This document shows, piece after piece, positions 21,201 to 27,668 of a DNA stretch of 64,000 bases (positions are counted from its first letter, which is position 1; each line of letters opens with the position of its first letter). The notes under the pieces are model-generated. The model was not told the origin of the DNA. It saw only the letters and a list, made by a program, of their open reading frames with translations, and did no database searches. The stretch is from a virus. A program made the position numbers and the translations under genes. The stretch lies in IMG/VR virus record IMGVR_UViG_3300034102_001587, positions 62,001 to 126,000 of that record; one strand, 5' to 3'.

Positions 21201-24200
21201 TACGCTCTAAATGCGGAAGGTGTGAATACGGCATCTTTCTTACAAGTAAACAAAGATTCTACAATAAACGCTAACTTAACAATAAGTGGAAGCTTAGGAG
21301 TTAGTGGGAGTATATATTGGGGAACTCCATATACATCATCGGCATCCGATTTAGTTGTAACATGGAATCCAACAACAAAAAAATTAGAAGCTAGAAACGT
21401 ACAACAGGCAGCGGGTACATCGGGCGTAGATGGTACAAGCGGTAGTTCGGGAACTGCTGGCACAGGAGGTACATCCGGCTCAAGTGGCTCATCCGGTTCG
21501 TCTGGCACAAGCGGCTCATCCGGCTCAAGCGGTTCAAGTGGTACATCGGGTTCTTCTGGAACTGATGGCTCAAGCGGCTCAAGCGGAAGTAGTGGTACAA
21601 GCGGCTCAAGCGGCAGTTCTGGTACAAGCGGAAGTGGTGGCACATCTGGCACATCCGGTACAAGCGGCTCAAGCGGTAGTTCGGGCTCTTCTGGCACAAG
21701 CGGTACGAGCGGCTCTTCTGGTTCTGCTGGCACAAGCGGCAGTAGTGGAAGTAGTGGTTCAAGCGGCTCAAGTGGTAGCTCAGGTTCATCAGGTTCAAGC
21801 GGAAGTAGTGGCTCAAGCGGCTCAAGTGGTACAACGGGTTCGGAAGGTACATCCGGCTCAAGCGGCTCAAGCGGAAGTAGTGGAAGTAGTGGTTCAAGCG
21901 GCTCTTCAGGTTCATCTGGAAGCTCTGGCTCTTCGGGTTCATCTGGAAGTAGTGGTAGTAGTGGTTCAAGCGGCTCAAGTGGTTCTTCGGGTTCATCTGG
22001 AAGTAGTGGAAGTAGTGGTTCAAGCGGCTCAAGCGGTTCATCAGGTTCAAGTGGAAGTGGTGGCTCAAGCGGCTCATCGGGCTCATCTGGTTCAAGCGGC
22101 AGTTCTGGTTCTTCGGGCTCATCTGGAAGTAGTGGTTCAAGCGGTTCAAGTGGCACATCGGGTACAAGCGGTACGAGCGGCTCTGCTGGTACAAGCGGTA
22201 CAAGCGGCACAAGCGGTTCATCCGGTTCAAGCGGAAGCAGTGGCTCAAGCGGTAGTGGTGGTTCATCAGGCTCAAGCGGAAGTAGTGGCTCATCAGGTTC
22301 TACTGGTACTGCTGGTTCTGGTGGTACTGCAGGTACAAGCGGCTCAAGCGGTAGTAGTGGGTCTGCAGGTTCAGCTGGCACATCTGGTTCATCCGGTTCA
22401 AGCGGAAGCAGTGGCTCAAGCGGTAGTAGTGGAAGTAGTGGTTCAAGCGGCTCTTCAGGTTCTTCTGGAAGTAGTGGCTCAAGCGGTTCATCTGGTTCAA
22501 GCGGTTCATCGGGTTCTTCTGGAAGTAGTGGTTCAAGCGGAAGCAGTGGCTCAAGCGGAAGTAGTGGAAGTGGAGGCTCAAGCGGTTCATCCGGCTCATC
22601 CGGCTCAAGCGGAAGTAGTGGCTCATCCGGCTCATCCGGTTCAAGCGGCTCTTCGGGTTCTTCTGGAAGTAGTGGTTCAAGCGGTACAACAGGTTCTAAT
22701 GGCTCAAGCGGAAGTAGTGGAAGTAGCGGTACATCAGGCTCATCGGGTTCTGATGGCTCAAGCGGAAGTAGTGGAAGTAGTGGCTCATCCGGCTCATCCG
22801 GCTCAAGCGGCTCAAGCGGAAGTAGTGGTAGTGGTGGTACGTCTGGCACTTCGGGAGAAGATGGCACATCTGGTACAGCTGGTACTGGTGGTTCAAGCGG
22901 CTCAAGCGGTATAAGTGGCTCAAGCGGTTCATCTGGTTCATCGGGCTCAGATGGTAGTTCAGGTAGTTCTGGTAGTGATGGATTAGATGGTACATCCGGT
23001 TCAAGCGGCACAACAGGCTCAGCAGGCACAAGCGGAAGTTCAGGAACTTCTGGTACAAGCGGCTCGGATGGTAGTTCGGGTTCGTCTGGTTCAAGTGGCT
23101 CGAGTGGTACAACAGGTTCTGCTGGTACAAGCGGCTCAAGCGGCAGTTCTGGCACAAGCGGAAGTGGTGGTACATCGGGTTCTTCTGGCACAAGCGGCTC
23201 AAGCGGTAGTTCGGGTTCTTCTGGCACAACAGGCTCAGCAGGTTCAAGCGGTACATCGGGTACAAGTGGCTCATCGGGTTCTGATGGCTCAAGTGGTACA
23301 AGCGGAAGCAGTGGCTCAAGCGGCACAACTGGTTCAGATGGTACAAGCGGAAGCAGTGGCTCAAGCGGTTCTGGTGGCACAAGCGGAAGCGGTGGTACAT
23401 CCGGCTCAAGCGGCTCTTCGGGTTCATCTGGTAGTAGTGGTAGTGCAGGTACTTCGGGTTCAAGCGGCTCAAGCGGTAGTGGTGGTACATCTGGTAGCGG
23501 TGGTTCATCGGGTTCAAGCGGACAAAATGGTAGTAGCGGTTCATCGGGTTCAAGCGGAACAAATGGCTCGCATGGTACAAGCGGCTCAAGTGGCTCAACT
23601 GGTAGTGATGGTACTAGTGGTAGTAATGGTACATCCGGCTCAAGCGGACAAGATGGTAGTAGTGGTTCATCGGGTTCAAGCGGCACAACGGGTTCGGCAG
23701 GTACAAGTGGTAGCTCAGGTTCTGATGGTACAAGTGGCAGTTCAGGTTTTTCTGGCTCAAGCGGAAGTAGTGGTTCAAGCGGCTCAAGCGGAAGTGGTGG
23801 TACAACAGGCTCAGCGGGTTCTTCTGGTACGTCTGGTGCAAACGGTACATTCTTTGGTTCTTCAGGAACATCTGGCAGTTCGGGTTCAAGCGGAACGGAT
23901 GGCTCATCCGGCTCATCTGGTACATCCGGTGTGAACGGAACATTCTTTGGAAGTAGTGGTTCATCGGGTTCAAGTGGTACGTCTGGAATAAGTGGCTCAA
24001 GCGGTACATCGGGTTCATCAGGAAGTTCTGGTTCAGATGGAACATCGGGAGTAAATGGCTCAAACGGTACATCTGGTCTTAATGGTACATTTTTTGGAAG
24101 TTCTGGTACATCGGGTAATGATGGAACAAGCGGCTCAACTGGTTCTGATGGCTCAAGTGGTACGGCAGGTACATCTGGTACAAGCGGCTTAAATGGTACA

Positions 24201-25913
24201 TTCTTTGGAAGTAGCGGTACAAGCGGCTCAAGTGGTTCAAGCGGCTCGAGCGGCTCATCCGGTACAACAGGAACTTCTGGTACAAGCGGCTTAAATGGTA
24301 CATTCTTTGGCTCATCGGGCTCATCTGGAAGTAGCGGTACAAGCGGTACATCTGGACAAAATGGCACGGATGGTACGACAGGAAGTGGAGGCTCAAGTGG
24401 TAGTGGAGGAACATCAGGTACAAGCGGCTCAAGCGGCTTAAATGGTACTTATTTTGGTTCTTCAGGAACTTCTGGATTAAGCGGCTCATCCGGTTCAACG
24501 GGCACAGATGGTTCTAGCGGTTCTTCTGGTACTTCGGGATTAAACGGAACATTCTTTGGAAGTTCGGGTTCAAGTGGTACAAGCGGCACAAGCGGTTCAA
24601 GCGGATTAAATGGAACATCAGGAGATGATGGTAGTTCTGGCACAGCGGGCACATCAGGTACATCTGGTCTTAATGGTACATTCTTTGGAAGTAGTGGTAC
24701 AAGCGGCACAAGCGGAGAAAGTGGTACAAGCGGTTTAACTGGTTCAGCAGGTACTACGGGCTCAGCTGGTACATCTGGTAGTTCTGGTCTTAACGGAACA
24801 TTCTTTGGAAGTTCGGGAACATCGGGTACGTCTGGAGAATCGGGTTCGGCTGGTACAAGCGGCTCTAGCGGTTCTTCTGGTAGTTCGGGTCTTAATGGTA
24901 CATTCTTTGGTTCATCAGGCTCAAGTGGTACAAGTGGAGAAAGTGGTACAAGCGGTACAAGCGGTCAAACTGGCACAGCAGGTACATCCGGCTCAAGCGG
25001 TCTTAATGGAACATTCTTTGGAAGTAGTGGTTCAAGCGGCTCAAGTGGTACAAGTGGTTCTGGTACAAGCGGCACAAGTGGCATATCGGGAACTTCTGGT
25101 ACAAGCGGTCTTAATGGTACATTCTTCGGTTCATCTGGTTCATCGGGTAGTAGTGGTACTTCTGGAGCTGGTACATCGGGCACAAGCGGCGTAAGTGGCT
25201 CAAGCGGAACTTCTGGTCTTAATGGTACATTCTTTGGAAGCAGTGGCTCAAGCGGCTCAAGCGGTACTTCTGGAGCTGGAACATCAGGTACAAGCGGCTC
25301 AAGCGGAACTTCTGGTCTTAATGGTACATTCTTTGGAAGCTCAGGTTCATCTGGTTCAAGTGGCACAAGCGGAAGTAGTGGAATTAATGGTACTGTTGGT
25401 TCTGATGGCTCAAGTGGTACAAGCGGAAGTAGTGGCTCAAGCGGATTCTTAGGATTAACTGGAACAACTGATAATGGTGTATTAACTTACATAAATTCAA
25501 CTGGGGCTGGACAAGTTGAAGCTAATTTAACATTTGATGGAACTACACTTTCAGTAACTGGTGGAATAAACGCTACAACAAATATTACATCAACAACTTA
25601 TCGTGAAACATATTCGGATTTAGGAACGGGTGGTAGTGTTACAATAGATTTAGCAACAGCAAATAACTTTAGAAGACAATTTAATGGAAATGCAACTATT
25701 ACATTAAGTAATCCACCAGCATCCAATGCATTTGGATTTACATTGGTATCCGTAAATGGCGGAGCATATACAATAACATGGCCAGCATCAATAAATTGGG
25801 CTAATGGAGTTGCTCCAACATTAACAACTTCTGGTACAGATATTTTAGTATTTTATACTTATGATGCAGGAAGTAACTATTGGGGATTCCTATCAGCAGC
25901 AAATATGAGCTAA
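12294..25913 (+). CDS. Giant tail fibre/appendage protein with TGS repeats, cupredoxin domain and Gly-Ser-Ser/Thr triplets
   Basis: The protein has 4539 residues in one unbroken frame. Residues about 70-2700 are over thirty repeats of about 50-60 residues built from SGSVTASVSP, GFxV, SGSQFTGSV and FSGSGxGLFDIPxSAL, probably stacked beta elements. Three copies of a SGSNKFGD...DKQE block interrupt them. A cupredoxin-like domain lies at about 1828-1930 with His1871, Cys1917, His1920 and Met1923. Residues about 2700-3035 are Ala/Ser-rich repeats (SYALFA, QTASMTVGTASF). Residues 3041-4384 are almost pure Gly-Ser-Ser/Thr triplets, changing near the end to units with LNGTFFGSS. The last 155 residues form a small globular tip (TGTTDNGV, LTFDGTTLSVTG). 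There is no S74 domain at the end. It starts at ATG 12294 downstream of two promoter-like elements and has no Shine-Dalgarno sequence. It is most likely a very long fibre, and receptor binding by the tip is inference. Confidence 0.8.
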   Translation: MAISNLLSGRVRLKGPKNVTADRYEFVDLSQVEPNLGVPDFPASFDSGSVGILASDSDGNRRFIKDIKIDTAQGNFTGSFSGSALLSGLFTGSFTGSFSGDGSLLTNIPAVVAPKIASGSATASISPDKGLAVNTFTTINGNLTVTGSARITEDLIVENSIYAEQLIVSYISSSVIYSSGSNKFGDEETDKQEFTGSVEVRDRLSTNQLTASSAIGSFTGSFFGDGRDLINVQSAIESAILASGSVTASVVGDLLIINAQSASFLGGVQITGSLRLTTGSVIVESGSIISRTATIDSLTVSSASGSFTGSFSGDGSQLTNVPSTVAPRIASGSATASIAPNTGLLVNTGVTIKDFLIVTGSAEFKSTVSASMFTGSGAGLFDIPLNALAQEAFRIASGSVTASVSPNRGFEVISATSNFSGSVSASVFSGSGEGLFNIPLAAFTQEVFRIASGSVTASVSPDEGFRVQSLDSGSQFTGSVSISGSLFVNAESGSLQLASGSAYYGEGTYLRNIPRSALTEDALLSTEIKSGSVTASVSPDFGFRVISQDSGSQITGSVRITGSLYVESGSFFYGDGSGLTNISLANLSIDSTKIFSGSATASIAPDNGFVVNVDSRITGSLFVSESIFARFFVGDGSQLTNVPSTVAPRIASGSVTASVSPNFGFRVESLESGSQFTGSINVSGSISIPSGSGFFSGSGEGLFNIPQAALSFEINRIASGSATASIAPNTGLLVNTGVTIRDFLIVTGSSILNKVSASFFSGSGRDLFDIPQSALSFEITKISTGSVTASVSPEFGFKVESLASGSEFTGSIDVSGSIFIPKGAGFFSGSGIGLFDIPQSALAFEITKISSGSVTASVSPDFGFKVESLESGSQFTGSLIVSGNIQVATGSFFSGSGRGLLDIPRSALAPDALVSNLIASGSATASISSERGLEINTNVVLSASVFYSGSGAGLFNIPLNALANEAFRIATGSITASVSLDKGFVVDSALSGSEFTGSVEISGSLSASLFRGDGGGLFNIPFSAFTGDVPRIASGSVTASVSPEVGFKVISALSGSEFTGSIDVSGSVSIISGSYFIGDGRYINNIQLSELAGKSYLLESASFSASFILGTGLVVNTLVSASKFSGSGAGLFDIPLSALATEAFRIASGSATASISPQKGFEVTTFTTINGYLFVTNSITTIEDVKALGIMTASLFRGDGSGLFNLQIEQASKLVSGSVTASVSPNVGFYVNSNATIEGGLYVSASSKLQGLEVTGSVGVKGSQRITNDLYVDGKIVTTELIAEYISSSIIYSSGSNKFGDSATDKQEVTGSLEVKGDIRVASGSSFSGSGAQLFDIPQSALAFEINRIASGSATASISPDFGLEVNTVVSASAFSGSGRDLFNIPISAFSQEVFRIASGSATASVSPDFGFKVESLASGSQFTGSLIVSGNIQAATGSFFSGSGAGLKDIPRSALSFELTSIATGSVTASVTPEFGFRVESLGSGSQFTGSVIVSGIVQVATGSFFSGSGAGLKDIPRSALTEDALVTTEIKSGSVTASVSPDFGFKVESLASGSQFTGSVNISGSLFVNPYSGSLQLATGSSYYGEGRYLREIPKSAISDLDTSLIFSGSATASISPAQGFRVNTFSTFLFPVSASMFTGSGAGLYDIPRSAFTGDSFRIASGSVTASVSPTEGFRVESSEFGSQITGSLFVSGAKGIELSSGSSFSGSGERLFDIPKTAIKDLDLSKIFSGSATASISPDKGLEVNVNIVLSSSVFYSGSGIGLFDIPQSALSGDAFRIASGSATASISPTKGFEVNTFSKITGSLLVSASNTLIYSGSALGEEFRTFNVSNNGASAYTFSGAATGSNPTLTLLRGATYTFNVNASGHPFWIKTIQVSGPTNSYNDGVINNGDDVGVITFTPPSGSPSTLYYICQFHSGMSGIMNLTDALVIDEGRLDFIGNTKITGSLSVSSYVSASMFTGSGKGLYDIPISALAQDVFRIASGSATASISPDKGLEVNTVVSASAFSGSGRDLRDIPFSNLTGDASRIASGSVTASVSPNFGFLVNADAQISGGLFVSQSSILTNLDVIGYVGITGSANIQNDLYVGGKIVTTELFAQYISSSIIYSSGSNKFGDSESDKQEISGSLFISGGYGGVVQLETGSYFSGSGKGLFEIPFSNLTGDAFRIASGSVTASVSPAYGFRVESIDSGSDFFGDVRIDGDLLVSGAQFQNNVDINGELRVTGSLIVSSSSTFRNIGPAQFSGSLFVTGGNVVVESGSSFIGDGTFITNIQFASSSIESLRLSSGSVTASVSPDGFIVNTPFTGGLIGSQFTGSVGVSGSLYVTNFIYGDGTFLTNVTAQAAPRIQSGSVTASVSPNFGFRVETLATGSQIGSQFTGSIDVSGSVTAQFLIGDGTFITNVTAQAAPRISSGSVTASVSPNFGFRVQTTATGSQIGSQFTGSIDVSGSVTAFAFIGDGSQITNVQAAAAPRIQSGSVTASVAPNQGFIVTSIESGSFFFGDVRVASGSVFSGSGAQLFDIPLSALEDLQLDRIQSGSGRAIQSPDTLEVNTPITAALYRGDGGGLFNIPANALQDLKLDRIESGSARAVISPTLLDINTNTRIHSGSLTVSGSIFVSGGNVIAQSGSIFIGDGSGLNNITIANLAFDAFLLKSGSFTASISPDKGFVVNTSASIWGNLYVGNTITASNTIKAHLFTGSFLGTYNFQGVGPTASAEYDILRYNTTQGYFIPQPESSLTETVAFSNVSDLTIVHNLDILYPMVQVYATGSEDQILPGTIKSIDKNTINIKFAGVTSGHVVIGSGGSLISGTINGDRVFGTVLSASHAIFADSAGNVAGFDSASLAFLSSSITNLNLADYVKNDQTSSMTVLSASYALSSSYALFAANAANVDTSLFVQASQTASMTVGTASFAVTSSYSYFAETSSYALFAQNASNVDTSNFVLNSQTASMTVGTASLAFTASYALYALNAEGVNTASFLQVNKDSTINANLTISGSLGVSGSIYWGTPYTSSASDLVVTWNPTTKKLEARNVQQAAGTSGVDGTSGSSGTAGTGGTSGSSGSSGSSGTSGSSGSSGSSGTSGSSGTDGSSGSSGSSGTSGSSGSSGTSGSGGTSGTSGTSGSSGSSGSSGTSGTSGSSGSAGTSGSSGSSGSSGSSGSSGSSGSSGSSGSSGSSGTTGSEGTSGSSGSSGSSGSSGSSGSSGSSGSSGSSGSSGSSGSSGSSGSSGSSGSSGSSGSSGSSGSSGSSGSSGSGGSSGSSGSSGSSGSSGSSGSSGSSGSSGSSGTSGTSGTSGSAGTSGTSGTSGSSGSSGSSGSSGSGGSSGSSGSSGSSGSTGTAGSGGTAGTSGSSGSSGSAGSAGTSGSSGSSGSSGSSGSSGSSGSSGSSGSSGSSGSSGSSGSSGSSGSSGSSGSSGSSGSSGSSGSGGSSGSSGSSGSSGSSGSSGSSGSSGSSGSSGSSGSSGTTGSNGSSGSSGSSGTSGSSGSDGSSGSSGSSGSSGSSGSSGSSGSSGSGGTSGTSGEDGTSGTAGTGGSSGSSGISGSSGSSGSSGSDGSSGSSGSDGLDGTSGSSGTTGSAGTSGSSGTSGTSGSDGSSGSSGSSGSSGTTGSAGTSGSSGSSGTSGSGGTSGSSGTSGSSGSSGSSGTTGSAGSSGTSGTSGSSGSDGSSGTSGSSGSSGTTGSDGTSGSSGSSGSGGTSGSGGTSGSSGSSGSSGSSGSAGTSGSSGSSGSGGTSGSGGSSGSSGQNGSSGSSGSSGTNGSHGTSGSSGSTGSDGTSGSNGTSGSSGQDGSSGSSGSSGTTGSAGTSGSSGSDGTSGSSGFSGSSGSSGSSGSSGSGGTTGSAGSSGTSGANGTFFGSSGTSGSSGSSGTDGSSGSSGTSGVNGTFFGSSGSSGSSGTSGISGSSGTSGSSGSSGSDGTSGVNGSNGTSGLNGTFFGSSGTSGNDGTSGSTGSDGSSGTAGTSGTSGLNGTFFGSSGTSGSSGSSGSSGSSGTTGTSGTSGLNGTFFGSSGSSGSSGTSGTSGQNGTDGTTGSGGSSGSGGTSGTSGSSGLNGTYFGSSGTSGLSGSSGSTGTDGSSGSSGTSGLNGTFFGSSGSSGTSGTSGSSGLNGTSGDDGSSGTAGTSGTSGLNGTFFGSSGTSGTSGESGTSGLTGSAGTTGSAGTSGSSGLNGTFFGSSGTSGTSGESGSAGTSGSSGSSGSSGLNGTFFGSSGSSGTSGESGTSGTSGQTGTAGTSGSSGLNGTFFGSSGSSGSSGTSGSGTSGTSGISGTSGTSGLNGTFFGSSGSSGSSGTSGAGTSGTSGVSGSSGTSGLNGTFFGSSGSSGSSGTSGAGTSGTSGSSGTSGLNGTFFGSSGSSGSSGTSGSSGINGTVGSDGSSGTSGSSGSSGFLGLTGTTDNGVLTYINSTGAGQVEANLTFDGTTLSVTGGINATTNITSTTYRETYSDLGTGGSVTIDLATANNFRRQFNGNATITLSNPPASNAFGFTLVSVNGGAYTITWPASINWANGVAPTLTTSGTDILVFYTYDAGSNYWGFLSAANMS
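12513..20335 (+). repeat. TGS/TAS protein repeats (over thirty copies)
   Basis: This region of the 4539-residue protein encodes a degenerate repeat of roughly 50-60 residues: (A/S)SGS(V/A)TAS(V/I)SP, a GFxV strand, GS(Q/E)FTGS, a (V/I)SGS strand, and FSGSGxGLFDIP followed by SAL. The same units occur in single or few copies at the start of the other two giant proteins and in the 123-residue protein at 27285, so all four share a fibre-building module. Confidence 0.85.
17776..18090 (+). other. Cupredoxin-like domain with complete type-1 copper ligand pattern
   Basis: Residues about 1828-1932 of the 4539-residue protein read LRGATYTFNV, HPFWI, GVINNGDDVGVITF and YYICQFHSGMSG. His1871 and the C-x2-H-x2-M motif (Cys1917, His1920, Met1923) match the ligand set and spacing of amicyanin-type blue copper sites. 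Similar sequences occur in other phage appendage proteins, where function is unknown. Copper binding here is inferred from the residues only. Confidence 0.65.
21414..25445 (+). repeat. Collagen-like Gly-Ser-Ser/Thr triplet region, about 1344 residues
   Basis: Here nearly every third residue is Gly, with Ser or Thr in most other positions and occasional Ala, Asp, Asn or Gln. After about 23835 the LNGTFFGSSG unit recurs about 15 times. There is almost no proline, unlike typical collagen. The DNA is visibly richer in G and C than the surrounding genes and mixes all six Ser codons, which keeps long exact DNA repeats rare. Long open frames on the opposite strand here are a by-product of the triplet pattern. 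Confidence 0.9.
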
Positions 25914-25914
25914 T

Positions 25915-26787
25915 ATGAGTATTTGGAGAAGATTAACAACATCAGCAGGTGAGCAAGAACCATTTGAATTTACAATTCAAACAACAACATCAAATCAAAA
26001 TTTTACTTTACCAATTTTTGATTACGGTTCTTTTACACCTAATTTATTTGTAGATTGGGGTGATGGTAATGATGATACAATAACATCATCTACACAAGTA
26101 GAAAAAACACATACATATGCAACTGCAGGAACATATACAATTTCTATATTAGGATTTATGCCTTCATTTAGAGTAGCTAATAATTCGGCAATTCGTACAA
26201 TGATTAAAACAATTATAAATTGGGGTGATGTTGGTTTAAGAGAAATTAATTTTAATGGATGTTCTTCGATTACATCTATGCCTGCTGGATATTCTGGATT
26301 AGCATTTGTAGAAAATTTTGCAACATTTATGAGAGGTACAGCATTAACATCTATACCATCTGATATATTTAATTATTCAACAAACGCCACAAATTTTACA
26401 GACGTATTTTCAGCAATAACAGCATTAACTACTATACCAAGTGGTTTATTTAATAATAATGTAAATGCAACAACATTTGCATCAGCATTCAATGGTTGTA
26501 TTAATTTAGCAACATATCCATCAACATTATTTGATACAAACATAAATGTTGTAAACTTTTCATCAACATTCAGAGCATGTCGTTCATTAACAAGTTGTTT
26601 ATCGTTTACATTTAATACATCTGTTACAACATTTGCTAATTTGTATTATATGAATACAACAACAAATGCTTTAGATGGTAATGCACCAACTTTATGGACT
26701 AGGAGTCCAGAACCATATGGTTTTAGGGCATTTTTTAATTGTACCGGATTGGATAATTACGCATCAATACCTTCAAATTGGAAATAA
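25915..26787 (+). CDS. PKD-like plus BspA-type leucine-rich repeat protein (fibre tip candidate)
   Basis: The protein has 290 residues. Residues about 15-82 form a PKD-like Ig fold: LFVDWGDGND, then HTYATAGTYTISILG. Residues about 95-290 are leucine-rich repeats of the BspA/DUF285 kind, with repeating FxxAFxGC-x-NL-x-x-(I/Y)P and TLF or GLF segments (INFNGCSSITSMP, FNGCINLATYPSTLF, FRACRSLTSC, FFNCTGLDNY). Such repeats bind proteins or sugars in other systems. The gene starts one base after the 4539-residue fibre gene stop and is followed by a tail-fibre assembly chaperone-like gene. That placement is typical of a fibre-tip or adhesin protein, so receptor binding is a reasonable but unproven guess. 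No signal peptide is visible. Confidence 0.6.
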   Translation: MSIWRRLTTSAGEQEPFEFTIQTTTSNQNFTLPIFDYGSFTPNLFVDWGDGNDDTITSSTQVEKTHTYATAGTYTISILGFMPSFRVANNSAIRTMIKTIINWGDVGLREINFNGCSSITSMPAGYSGLAFVENFATFMRGTALTSIPSDIFNYSTNATNFTDVFSAITALTTIPSGLFNNNVNATTFASAFNGCINLATYPSTLFDTNINVVNFSSTFRACRSLTSCLSFTFNTSVTTFANLYYMNTTTNALDGNAPTLWTRSPEPYGFRAFFNCTGLDNYASIPSNWK

Positions 26788-26789
26788 TT

Positions 26790-27233
26790 ATGTATTTAAG
26801 AATTATAAATAATGTAATTAATTATCCTTACTCTTTACAAAAATTAAGAGAAGATAATATTCGAGTTAGCTTTCCATCTGAAATATCAGAAAACTTAATG
26901 AACGAATGGGATATTCACGAAGTAAGAGCAACACCAAAGCCAAGCGATTATACAAAAAATATTTCTGAAGAAACTCCAATATTAGTTGATGGAATTTATT
27001 ATCAAAATTGGATTCAAACAGATGCAACACAATCTGAAATAGATTTAAGAATATCTGATAAGTGGGATGTGGTTAGAGACCAAAGAAATACTTTACTTCA
27101 AGAATGTGATTGGACTCAATTAGCTGATATTCCTCAAGAAACAAAAGATTTGTGGAGTACATATAGACAACAATTAAGAGATATTACAACCCAATCTAAT
27201 CCATATTCCATAACTTGGCCTGTAAAACCATAA
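26790..27233 (+). CDS. Tail fibre assembly chaperone-like protein
   Basis: The protein has 147 residues from ATG 26790. An in-frame TTG at 26778 would add four residues and overlap the upstream stop, but the ATG is more likely. The C-terminal 65 residues carry the pattern of phage tail assembly chaperones of the Phage_tail_APC type: a VVRDQRNTLLQECDWTQL helix, DIPQETKDLW, then TYRQQLRDI and a TWPVKP end. Proteins with this domain help fibres fold or attach. Lying directly behind the candidate tip gene and between two giant fibre genes, it may act on either. The N-terminal half (YPYSLQKLREDN, EISENLMNEW) matches the substrate-side half often seen with this domain. Confidence 0.7.
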   Translation: MYLRIINNVINYPYSLQKLREDNIRVSFPSEISENLMNEWDIHEVRATPKPSDYTKNISEETPILVDGIYYQNWIQTDATQSEIDLRISDKWDVVRDQRNTLLQECDWTQLADIPQETKDLWSTYRQQLRDITTQSNPYSITWPVKP

Positions 27234-27247
27234 AAGAGAAATAATTT

Positions 27248-27256
27248 ATATTTATA
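27248..27256 (+). promoter_or_regulatory. ATATTTATA element, candidate late promoter
   Basis: This is an exact copy of ATATTTATA in the 51-base gap before the gene at 27285, ending 29 bases before its ATG. No Shine-Dalgarno sequence and no hairpin are seen in this gap. Confidence 0.45.
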
Positions 27257-27284
27257 CCTATACGAAAAAATAGAGTAAATATAG

Positions 27285-27656
27285 ATGGTTATCCACAGTC
27301 CCATATTTTCAGGTTCAATAATTCAAGACAAAAATAACGCTTATGCGGACCTAAGTGGTTCGTTTACAGGTTCTTTTACAGGTTCTTTTACTGGAGATAT
27401 AAATGTACAAAGAGCAGAATTTCAAGTTCTTAAAGTAACATCTTTAACAACTTTGAGCGGTTCTTTGTTGGTTACTGGTTCTCAAAATATTTATGGTGGA
27501 GTAAACATCACTGGTTCGTTAAATGTTAATGGAAACACTAGATTAAGCGGTTCTGCGCAAATGACAGGTTCTATTAATTTAACAAATGGTGGTTTTTTGG
27601 TTGATGGAACAAACGTATTAGATTCCGCTATAGCATTTGCAATAGCGTTAGGATAA
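27285..27656 (+). CDS. Short TGS-repeat fibre protein
   Basis: The protein has 123 residues. After a short N-terminus (MVIHSPIFSGS) it contains SGSFTGSFTGSFTGD and then regular TGS strands (SGSLLVTGS, ITGSLNVNG, SGSAQMTGS), ending in AIAFAIALG. This is the same repeat type that fills the first part of the 4539-residue protein, reduced to about six strands. It may be a short fibre, a joint or an oligomerisation partner of the giant fibres. It follows a promoter-like element and is followed at 12 bases by the 110-residue adaptor-like gene, with the largest fibre gene after that. No enzyme motif is present, and function beyond structural is not evident. Confidence 0.6.
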   Translation: MVIHSPIFSGSIIQDKNNAYADLSGSFTGSFTGSFTGDINVQRAEFQVLKVTSLTTLSGSLLVTGSQNIYGGVNITGSLNVNGNTRLSGSAQMTGSINLTNGGFLVDGTNVLDSAIAFAIALG

Positions 27657-27668
27657 AATTAAAATTGA

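Noticed and set aside
21080-24367. A 1095-codon open frame on the - strand with Pro/Glu/Val/Leu triplets
   Set aside because: It is the antisense image of the Gly-Ser-Ser/Thr triplets: a three-base periodic sequence without stops in one frame is often open in others. It has no independent start context, and it runs against an otherwise single-strand gene order.
21414-25445. CRISPR-array-like look of the short repeated DNA
   Set aside because: The repeats are irregular, in frame and coding, without constant-length spacers or cas genes.
21430-25452. Several + strand frames (up to 494 codons) of Val/Gln/Ala-rich sequence
   Set aside because: They lie in a shifted frame inside the same triplet region and have only repeat composition, with no folded domain.
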